From Telmatactis stephensoni (lineage: Eukaryota; Cnidaria; Anthozoa; Actiniaria; Isophelliidae): DNA of 64,000 nucleotides. The notes below the pieces were generated by a model that did no database searches, was not told the DNA's origin, and saw only the letters and a program-made list of their open reading frames with translations. The DNA lies in contig JALIZF010001721.1 in the NCBI GenBank assembly GCA_029948255.1, positions 310,001 to 374,000 of the forward strand, in the 5' to 3' direction. How positions within the stretch are numbered: position 1 is the first letter of the stretch; each line of letters opens with the position of its first letter. Positions 22,873 to 29,908 of this stretch are shown in pieces. The position numbers and the translations under genes were made by a program.

Positions 22873-23255
22873 AAAAGTCTTGACTTTTATAAATCTGAAG
22901 TCATCCAAGGGCAGTTTCTGGTAGAATTCGAACTGATGTCCAGCTCTGAAATAGCGCTGACCGCGAGTCGCTCCATGTCGCTTGATATCAGCCAGATTGG
23001 TTCACCTCTCTTCTTCTCGTCCCCACCCTCCCCTCCCCTCCATGGACATGTTGAGCTAACAAAATAGTCTTGACTTTTATAAATTTGAAGTCATCCGAGG
23101 GCAGTTTCTAGTAGAATTCGAACTGATGTCCAGCTCTGAAATAGCGCTGACCGCGAGTCGCTCCATGTCGATTGATCAGTATCAGCCAGATTGGTTCACC
23201 TCTCCTTCTTCTCCTCCCCACCCTCCCCTCCCCTCCATGGAAATGTCGAGCTAAC
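22873..23255. repeat. Tandem direct duplication, unit about 190 bp
   Basis: The unit beginning TCTTGACTTTTATAAAT (22878) is repeated from about 23066. Both copies carry GTAGAATTCGAACTGATGTC, CGCTGACCGCGAGTCGCTCC, a CT-rich CACCCTCCCCTCCCCTCC run and GAGCTAAC. About ten substitutions and small indels separate them. Confidence 0.88.
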
Positions 23256-23682
23256 TTATTTATGGACATTCAAGACGATGACATAGTAGCTTCGCCTCGG
23301 CTTCGCTTCGAGGCAGCAGCCACAAAAAATCCTGGCACCCAGGGTAGGGCTAGCGTGCCTAAATAACGTTTCACCACCACCACCACCACATTACGGCACT
23401 GACACGGTGACGGTCCGGCGCAGTAAGTCTCCCACTCATAAGAAAACCGCTCTAGTAAAACTATGTGTATGGTGGAAATATGATTTGACCTTGGGATCAG
23501 GCGAAATTCTCAAGTGGCCGGAAGCTTTAATTTCACCGGAAGTAGAATGGAATCATAGCAAACAGAAGGCCTCAAGTTGAAATGCGCCATTTTTCTTTTT
23601 TCTTTTAGGATCAAAAGGCAATTAAAGCTCATCAACACTATTGAAGTTTATTTCATCTTGCAGTTCCGGAAATTGCTCCAAT

Positions 23683-24358
23683 ATGGACCCCCAAAAAGAC
23701 CAAGTGATGTTAACCAAGCTTGTAGAGCAGAGAACTGAACCTATGAACGGCTCGGCTTCACTAATTGTCGAACCGATTATCAATGCATTTAAAGACGTTT
23801 TATCATTAGATACAAATGATATTAGTGATAAAACGGAAACCCAATCACCTAGACATGTGACTAGTGTTCATGAATGTCCTTTCTCGGGTGCAAAAGCTGG
23901 AACCAAGCCTCCAAAAATTGTCAAGCTAAAAAACTGGGAAACTGGGAAGGTAGTAATGGATACATTACATCAAAAGGCTTATACGGTATGTAGAATATTG
24001 AACCCTAAAACCACTTAGAGTTATTTATTTCACCCGTGAAACAACTGAACCTGTAAATGAGCCGCATCTACAACCTCGTTCCCAGGTTCTTTTCCCTTAA
24101 AAGGGCCTGGGAACAAGGTTGCCGCATCTACACCCCTGGGGGACTCCTATATATTGGAAAAGGCCGCTGAGTTTTAAACTGATTTTGCAGTTTCTTTTTT
24201 TTTCAGTCCATACATTGTTCACCATTGAAGTGCAAAGGCGCTTTCATGAGACCAAACTTTGACACTCCACCAAGGCCTTATGGGATACCACGGCCAAAAG
24301 AGGAAGTAGCACAACACGCCGAAGACTTCATTGAACAGTACTACACCTCCATGAAATT
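23683..24358 (+). CDS. Nitric oxide synthase-like 5' exons (partial gene)
   Basis: Two exons can be joined. Exon a codes from ATG 23683 to 23985, before a GTATGT donor; the exon itself may begin after a TTGCAG acceptor at 23663. Exon b is 24207-24358, after a T-rich TTTCAG acceptor, and ends at a GTAAAT donor in phase 2. The product (about 151 residues) has a variable start and then PPKIVKLKNWETGKVVMDTL, the conserved lead-in to the NOS oxygenase domain. Next come C105-x4-C110 (CSPLKC), the zinc-tetrathiolate motif of the NOS dimer interface, and EDFIEQYYTSMK, matching the (E)FI(D/N)QYY block. If the donor is not used, TAA follows at 24360. No heme-ligand exon (WRNA..CIGR) or reductase exon was found downstream to 32.4 kb. 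The virus-like element begins 168 bases after exon b. It is either the 5' end of a split gene or a truncated duplicate. Confidence 0.72.
24074..24125. repeat. Short palindromic repeat in the NOS-like intron
   Basis: CCTCGTTCCCAGG and its near reverse complement CCTGGGAACAAGG flank TTCTTTTCCCTTAAAAGGG, itself partly self-complementary. This is typical of a short MITE end-to-end remnant. Confidence 0.6.
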
Positions 24359-24525
24359 GTAAATTTCTCTCTTTGCTTGGGTTCACTTTGTTTCAGACTA
24401 GAGTTGATATTTTTGATGCCAGTATATTGTAGACCCAATGTCCGAGACGCCATGGGCCCCCGTGAACGGGCCCAAACTTACTGAGGGCCTGTTGACATGG
24501 TAATAGGAAGACCCTCCTTGGTGGG

Positions 24526-25092
24526 AGTAGTAGGAAAGTGCCGGTTCTGGAACAGAGGTACGAGGTACACCCGGTACACCCCCCCCCCCCCCCCAACCCA
24601 CCCCACACCCCTAGCCCGGCAGGGCGGTACCTCCCCTCCTGGGGTATGGGGTACGACCCCTCCCCTGCTAGCCCGGTAGGGCTACCCCTTTCTGAGGTAT
24701 GATGAGGTACGACCCCCCCCCCTCCCCTTCGAGCCCGCTAGGGCTACCCCTTTCTGAGGTACGGTGGGGTACGAGGGTGGTACAACGAGACATGAATGGG
24801 GTACGAGCGCAGCGAGTTTCCGGTACAGCGATTACGGGGTCGATGACGTCATTGGTGGTGCAATAATCACCAGCCGGTCGAGCAATTTTTCCCTCTTTTG
24901 AATCCTCCTAAATCGTAAATCGTATCATATTAATATATTCTTCTAATTCTTAAATGGTATAGAATTAAAGAAGTAGCAAAAGTGGCCACAAAGAATCAAA
25001 ATTTTAGATTTTCTAAACATGCGTGACGCGTACGGTGCGTGACGGCTATTATTTTGGAAACGGCCATCTGCAAATCTGTTGTTTTAAACTCG
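24526..25092 (+). repeat. Left terminal inverted repeat
   Basis: About 567 bp. The outer half is GC-rich, with a long C tract (about 24580-24596) and repeated words of the type AGCCCGGTAGGGCTACCCC and GAGGTACGACCCC. The inner half is AT-rich and matches the right arm almost exactly from CTAAATCGTAAATCGTATCA through GGAAACGGCCATCTGCAAAT. A CRE-like octamer TGACGTCA lies at 24844-24851. Confidence 0.88.
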
Positions 25093-25302
25093 TGTTGATA
25101 GTTCGTACAAGAATTTGAAACTAGAATTGGAAGTTCCAGAGTCATTTATTCAATTCATTACAAGGGTAAATATTACAATCAAAATTATAGATTTAAAAGA
25201 CATAAGTGTCAGGATCTCGTATCGTTGACACTGTATTTTGAGTCACTAGTTCGTTATGTCTAGAACTTATGCAAATTTTACCAAAACGTTCTGCCTCATT
25301 GG

Positions 25303-25308
25303 TTTATT
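25303..25308 (-). promoter_or_regulatory. Poly(A) signal for the leftward unit
   Basis: TTTATT on the plus strand (AATAAA on the minus strand) lies about 50 bases beyond the stop of the 65-residue frame. A second AATAAA at 25766-25771 lies just after the stop of the acidic gene. Confidence 0.5.
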
Positions 25309-25355
25309 TAAGGCTCGTTCATTGTTTACACAATTGTCTCAAGAGGTATACATGA

Positions 25356-25553
25356 TTAAATTTTGTTGATTTCTTCTTCTTGTTGCTGTAGTCCCGTCAA
25401 TTTCCTTCGGCGCATTTGCTCTTTTAAGGGTACACCACCGAACTGCCCACGACCTGACGAAACCCCGTTTTGTGGTCCCACTTTAAATGTGAGTTCTTTG
25501 AACCAGTCAGGATGAGGTGACTTGCATGAAAAGTTGATCCTAACATCACCCAT
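25356..25553 (-). CDS. Small 65-residue protein of the virus-like element
   Basis: A frame starting MGDVRINFSCKSPHPDWFKE and ending in a Glu/Gln-rich stretch. It is the last of three leftward frames inside the element, 231 bases after the acidic protein gene and just before a minus-strand AATAAA. I recognise no family. It contains a Gly-rich middle (GVSSGRGQFGG) and a basic patch (KEQMRRRK). Position and orientation support it as a real gene; its size leaves doubt. Confidence 0.45.
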   Translation of the reverse strand: MGDVRINFSCKSPHPDWFKELTFKVGPQNGVSSGRGQFGGVPLKEQMRRRKLTGLQQQEEEINKI

Positions 25554-25784
25554 GATTATTTTAGTTCTTCAGCCACTCAGTTTTAACGTAACCTTTCCGT
25601 ACGATCGCCTTTGGGTTTGTGACTCGTAAAGTCAGTGAGAGAACAGTTTATACATGAGATCATAAAGAGATAAATAAATCACTCTGAACGGTTTCAACAA
25701 TGTAAATTCAGATCTTGAAAGGTAGTCAGAGAAACCACACACAAATTTAGTGTCAAACGTCCTCATTTATTAACGTTTGGGATG

Positions 25785-26600
25785 TTACAATTCGCTTTCG
25801 GATTCTTCTTGATTGTCATCGTGATCATCCATGAGTTTTAATTTCTTGAATTTCAACGACAATTGATGGACTGCATCACAGTCTCGACAACGACAAAACT
25901 TGACTTTCGTGGTATGATCATCTACGGCAAAGACGTGTGAGCAAATATCGCATTCAACCAGTTGGTCGTCACGACAATAGTAACCTTCGCGCCACAGGCA
26001 TCTGGGGCATTGCACTACAGGTATGGAATAGAACGATTTGAAGTCACGGCAGACGTGACACTCTAGGGGTTCATCGTCTGATTCTGAACTTTCCGGTTCT
26101 GAATGTTCCTGTGACTCTAAGCTTTCACCAACACTCTCCCTGTCCGACTCTGAAGTTTCTCTTTCAGAGGTTTGGTCACTAGTTTCGCTATCTGTCTCGT
26201 CCTCTTCCGGTTGCCTGGCAACCAAATCTGCCAGAACCCTTTTGTTACGGATCAGTTTCTTGTCAATACCAATCTCTGATAATCCTTGAGTGAACGTTTT
26301 CAACCCACGAGGTACTTTAACATCCAAATTGTAAGGTAACATGACATACTCAATGAGCTCTGCAATGCTGGTGACAGGAATTCTTCGCTCATGATACATC
26401 ATCTCCCCATGGGAGTTCCAGTATAAAATACTTTTCGAAGCTGACAGGGTGTGAAGAAATGCGAGCGCCTTTTCTTCGGGGATACTCTGGGAGAGTTTCT
26501 GCAAAACCTTTTCAATATCGTTATCGTCAAAAGTGGCCTCTTCGGTGTAAGAAGCAATACTGTCTACAGAATCAGTGGACTCGCTCCGTGCTCTTTTCAT
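25785..26600 (-). CDS. Acidic protein with C-terminal Cys-rich zinc-binding region
   Basis: 271 residues in an unbroken frame. Residues 1-30 are Ser/Asp/Glu-rich. Residues about 50-125 form a globular block with ILYWNSHGEMMYHERRIPVT and SIAELIEYVMLP. From memory this resembles a recurrent uncharacterised family in cnidarian and arthropod genomes, with the pattern LYWN..GE......G..I..LI. Residues about 130-178 are a Ser/Glu/Asp-rich disordered run. The last 90 residues hold CHVC, CPRC, CDIC and CRCRDC pairs, enough for two or three zinc sites. The tail after residue 255 is acidic again. It lies 57 bases downstream of the previous leftward gene. The role is unknown; a DNA- or protein-binding regulatory or nucleoprotein function is inference only. 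Confidence 0.75.
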   Translation of the reverse strand: MKRARSESTDSVDSIASYTEEATFDDNDIEKVLQKLSQSIPEEKALAFLHTLSASKSILYWNSHGEMMYHERRIPVTSIAELIEYVMLPYNLDVKVPRGLKTFTQGLSEIGIDKKLIRNKRVLADLVARQPEEDETDSETSDQTSERETSESDRESVGESLESQEHSEPESSESDDEPLECHVCRDFKSFYSIPVVQCPRCLWREGYYCRDDQLVECDICSHVFAVDDHTTKVKFCRCRDCDAVHQLSLKFKKLKLMDDHDDNQEESESEL

Positions 26601-26657
26601 GTTGCTTCCTCAAATGATCAACGTCGAAATGAGCTTCTTCTTTATGGACAGGAATAT

Positions 26658-26984
26658 TTAAAACAAAAACAACTTCAGAGCCGACACCAGGGGTGACATG
26701 ATATCGGACACAAAACCACCACCGCGTTGCGCTAGAGTTTGTTTCTTGGTTTTGAAAGGAACGGATGGGTCGGCCAATTCCCGTATGTCGTCCACATGCT
26801 TTCTCAGTCTTTCTTTTTGCACTTGTGACACTGGTATAGTGCCTTTGGATAAATTCGAGCAAACTTCACAAATGGCATGAACCTGTTCTGGACTAGCGGT
26901 GGCCAGTAAAAGCGTTCTCTGATGAGGAGGACAATTGGTTAAATGATACAAATACCCAAAATGGTCACGGATCAAACGACTCAT
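26658..26984 (-). CDS. Small basic protein with RGGG motif and hydrophobic tail (virion-associated-like)
   Basis: 108 residues. The order is a Leu-rich helical start, CEVCSNLSKGTIPVSQVQKE, a basic helix (KERLRKHVDDIRELAD), VPFKTKKQTLAQRGGG and a hydrophobic end FVSDIMSPLVSALKLFLF. From family knowledge, short proteins with the order C-E-x-x-x-N-L-x-K-G-x-I-P, basic helix, QRGG and a terminal hydrophobic helix recur next to packaging-ATPase genes in Polinton/adintovirus-like elements. They have been compared with small adenovirus core or membrane-active proteins; that comparison is from memory and unverified. It is the first gene of the leftward unit and starts about 90 bases from the minisatellite. 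Confidence 0.75.
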   Translation of the reverse strand: MSRLIRDHFGYLYHLTNCPPHQRTLLLATASPEQVHAICEVCSNLSKGTIPVSQVQKERLRKHVDDIRELADPSVPFKTKKQTLAQRGGGFVSDIMSPLVSALKLFLF

Positions 26985-27073
26985 GTTGTCAGTACGGAAG
27001 ACACCTTAAAATGAGATGTATAAGTTAAGTCAATACTTTTTATTCTCATTTTAAAATAATTGCATATGACTTA

Positions 27074-27505
27074 GATAGGATAGGATATAGAATAGGATAG
27101 GATAGGATAGGATAGGATAGGATAGGATAGGATAGGATAGGATATAGAATAGGATAGGATAGGATATAGAATAGGATAGGATAGGATATAGAATAGGATA
27201 GGATAGGATATAGAATAGGATATGATAGGATAGGATAGGATAGGATATAGAATAGGATAGGATAGGATAGGATAGAATATGGATAGAGGGATAGGATAGG
27301 ATAGGATGGGATAGGGATAGGATAGGATAGGGATAGGATAGGATGGGATAGGATAGGATAGGATAGGATAGGATAGGATGGATAGGATGGGATAGGATAG
27401 GAGGATAGGATAGGGATAGGATAGGATAGGATAGGATAGGGATAGAATAGGATAGGATGGGATATAGAATAGGATAGGATAGGATATAGGATAGGATAGG
27501 ATTGG
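27074..27505. repeat. (GGATA)n minisatellite between divergent genes
   Basis: About 430 bases of GGATA pentamers interrupted by GGATATAGAATA and GGATGGGATAGG variants. It occupies almost the whole intergenic space of the virus-like element, so both promoters must lie within or beside it. Long open frames through it on the minus strand are artefacts of the 5-base period. Confidence 0.97.
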
Positions 27506-27542
27506 ACAGTGAAATAGCAATAAATAGGATTGTTTTACGTTG

Positions 27543-29054
27543 ATGTTTCATTCTTTTAATAGACACAGGATGGGTCGGACGTGTCCTATGTGCAGCAAGT
27601 TTGTGCAAAATGTATCATGTCACTTAAGTCGTGTTCACAAAATTGATGGCCCAGATCGGACACGAATACTACGGGAAGGCAAATCACAGAAAGGTGTTCA
27701 GCGGTTTACTCCCTACCCTCAGACAAAACCTCAAGTGGAAACCAAATGTGACCGGTTTCAATTACTCCACCCATTCACAGCCTTAGTGGCTGGAATGACC
27801 GGCTCTGGGAAAACGGTCTGGGTTCAAAACCTACTGGAACATGCCAAACAAGTCATCCAACCTCCACCTCAACGTATTGTATGGAGTTACTCTCAATGGC
27901 AACCGGCCTACGACCGGATGCTCAAAACGGTCCCTGGGATCGAGTTTGTCAAAGGTATACCCCACGACCTGGATGAGGATTGGTATTTTAACCCCGAGAT
28001 CAACAATCTGATGGTCATTGACGATCAAATGACTGAGACCTCCAACGACAAACGTATCTTGAATTTATTTACCAAGGGATCCCATCACCGAAATCTCAGT
28101 GTCGTCTTCCTCTTGCAAAATGTCTATTTCCAAGGCAAAATCATGCGCACCTTGAGTCTCAATGCAGCCTACCTCGTCCTGTTTAAAAATCCCAGAGACA
28201 AACTACAAATGATGACGTTGGGAAAACAAATGTATCCAGGAAAAACAGACCAGTTTCTTCAAAAGTACGAGGCTGCTGTTCAGCGGCCTTACGGCTACCT
28301 GTTCGTCGATCTCAAACCCAACACCCCCGAGGGGTGTCGACTGCGTACCAACGTTCTTCCAAATGATGCTCGTCCATCGCAGACTGGAGGTCAATCGGAT
28401 GCCGTAAAGACCATCGCTAGCTTTTTTGAGCGTCAAGGGTACTTACAACCACCCCAACTGAAAGCCATGCAGGAACTAGAAGAACAGATGGACGCCATTT
28501 TGAAAGACCCCACCCTACCTCCAGAGGTGAAAATCAAAGAATATGGTCCACTGTTTAATCATTACCTTGCTCTACAACAACAACTCTCCAATACCGGTCC
28601 AGCGATACCGAGACTGGAACCCATCTCAACCGTATCAACATTGGTCGACCAGAGTCAGCCCCCAGCTAACGTGACGACTCCGAAAAACGTGTCTCCTACA
28701 AGTGTGACCAGTGACAGTGGTGTTGGCATGGCAACACCTAAAACACCCTCATTCCTAGAACGCCTGACATCCAAAGTCAGAACACCTTTTAAATCTAGTG
28801 TTCCACAGGGTAGAGAGGAGATACCATCGACTCCATTAAAAGTAGACCAACCCTCTACTTCCACTCCCATCACTCTGTCGAGTGTAGAGTTCCCTCTCAC
28901 ACCCCCATCCACTAAAGAAAAACCCCAAGCTGATCCCAGGTGGATACGTTATCAAGATGAACATAAGTATAGAGGACAGGTGTTCCAACCTCCGAGACGC
29001 TCACAACGAATAAGAGCCATGATTCAGTCCATACCCGGTTGGGAAAAATATTAA
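27543..29054 (+). CDS. Zinc-finger/P-loop packaging-type ATPase of the virus-like element
   Basis: 503 residues from ATG 27543 (a second in-frame ATG at 27570 gives a start just before the finger). A C2H2-like finger, CPMC...H....H, occupies about residues 13-33. The ATPase core follows: Walker A GMTGSGKTV near residue 85, Walker B LMVIDD near 157-162, then FTKGSHHRNLSVVFLLQN (sensor-type Asn/Gln) and LNAAYLVLFKNPRDK. The order fits FtsK/HerA-type DNA-packaging ATPases as found in Polinton/adintovirus-like elements of invertebrates; such enzymes pump DNA into capsids. Residues after about 360 are Ser/Thr/Pro-rich and disordered, ending in a basic patch (PPRRSQRIRAM). It is alone on the rightward side, facing three leftward genes. 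The frame is unbroken and all nucleotide-binding motifs are kept, which argues for selection or recent arrival. Confidence 0.85.
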   Translation: MFHSFNRHRMGRTCPMCSKFVQNVSCHLSRVHKIDGPDRTRILREGKSQKGVQRFTPYPQTKPQVETKCDRFQLLHPFTALVAGMTGSGKTVWVQNLLEHAKQVIQPPPQRIVWSYSQWQPAYDRMLKTVPGIEFVKGIPHDLDEDWYFNPEINNLMVIDDQMTETSNDKRILNLFTKGSHHRNLSVVFLLQNVYFQGKIMRTLSLNAAYLVLFKNPRDKLQMMTLGKQMYPGKTDQFLQKYEAAVQRPYGYLFVDLKPNTPEGCRLRTNVLPNDARPSQTGGQSDAVKTIASFFERQGYLQPPQLKAMQELEEQMDAILKDPTLPPEVKIKEYGPLFNHYLALQQQLSNTGPAIPRLEPISTVSTLVDQSQPPANVTTPKNVSPTSVTSDSGVGMATPKTPSFLERLTSKVRTPFKSSVPQGREEIPSTPLKVDQPSTSTPITLSSVEFPLTPPSTKEKPQADPRWIRYQDEHKYRGQVFQPPRRSQRIRAMIQSIPGWEKY

Positions 29055-29299
29055 GTAGTATTTAACTCATGTATTAATTGTAACTAAAAAAAAAAAGAAA
29101 TTAAATGAAATAATATTCAAACATTTACTGGTGTCTTGTTGTTTAATTTATTACACTTTTTCAAATGTTTTTAGTACATTCGTAATCTTACTTTTTTTCA
29201 TGTACACTCATGATCCGAGTTTAACTGTTTTGTTCTACTCGATGTATAAGTTACTTGCACTCTCCTCTTTTCGTGAAGAGCTGAACTTTATGGTCGATT

Positions 29300-29908
29300 C
29301 GAGTTTCAAAAACAATAGATTTGCAGATGGCCGTTTCCAAAATAATAGCCGTCACGCACCGTACGCGTCACTCATGTTTAGAAAATCTAAAATTTTGATT
29401 CTTTGTGGCCACTTTTGCTACTTCTTTAATTCTATACCATTTAAGAATTAGAAGAATATATTAATATGATACGATTTACGATTTAGGAGGATTCAAAAGA
29501 GGGAAAAATTGCTTGCCCGGCTGGTGATTATTGCATCACCAATGACGTCATCGTACCTCGTAATCTCTGCACCGGAAACTCGCTGCGCTCGTACCCCATG
29601 ATACCCCAATGTGTCGTAATATACCTCAGAAAGGGAGAGGGGTAGCCGTACCGGGCTAGAGGGGTAGCCCTTTCGGGCTCGAGGGGAAGGGGTCGTACCT
29701 CATACCCCTTATCGTACCTCATCTACCGGTGTCGCCCTGTCGGGCTCGAGGGGGGAGGAGTAGCCCTACCGGGCTAAAGGGGGAGGGGTCGTACCTCATA
29801 CCCCTTATCGTACCTCACCTACCGGTGTCGCCCTGTCGGGCTTGGGGTATGGGGGGGGGGGGGGTGTACCGGGTGTACCGGGCGGTGAACTGTCCTTTTC
29901 CTACTACT
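29300..29908 (-). repeat. Right terminal inverted repeat
   Basis: The reverse complement of the left arm, about 609 bp, longer because of additional GTAGCCCTACCGGGCTA/CGTACCTCATACCCCTTATC units in the GC-rich outer half. A G tract (about 29852-29864) mirrors the C tract of the left arm. The CRE-like TGACGTCA is at 29543-29550. Confidence 0.88.

Larger units (their letters stand above)
24526..29908. mobile_element. 5.4-kb TIR-bounded virus-like (Polinton/adintovirus-related) element
   Basis: Long terminal inverted repeats enclose four unbroken genes. The outermost bases are AGTAGTAGG on the left and CCTACTACT on the right. An AG-type terminus and TIRs of several hundred bases agree with what is known for Polintons/Mavericks, but the usual 6-bp target duplication was not seen. 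The gene content (packaging-type ATPase plus small structural-looking and Cys-rich proteins) matches part of a Polinton/adintovirus set. Protein-primed polymerase, integrase, protease and recognisable capsid genes are absent. At 5.4 kb it is about a third of the usual length. It may be a non-autonomous derivative mobilised by a full-length relative, or a separate compact lineage. Unbroken frames and a 110-bp stretch identical between the arms suggest it is not old. Confidence 0.8.

Noticed and set aside
27051..27608. Long minus-strand frames (up to 185 codons) of Ser-Tyr-Pro-Ile-Leu repeats
   Set aside because: They are produced by the 5-base GGATA period, which stays open in all frames; the composition is pure repeat.
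24526..29908. Complete Polinton or adintovirus
   Set aside because: No DNA polymerase B, integrase, protease or major capsid gene could be read in any frame; the 5.4 kb is too short.
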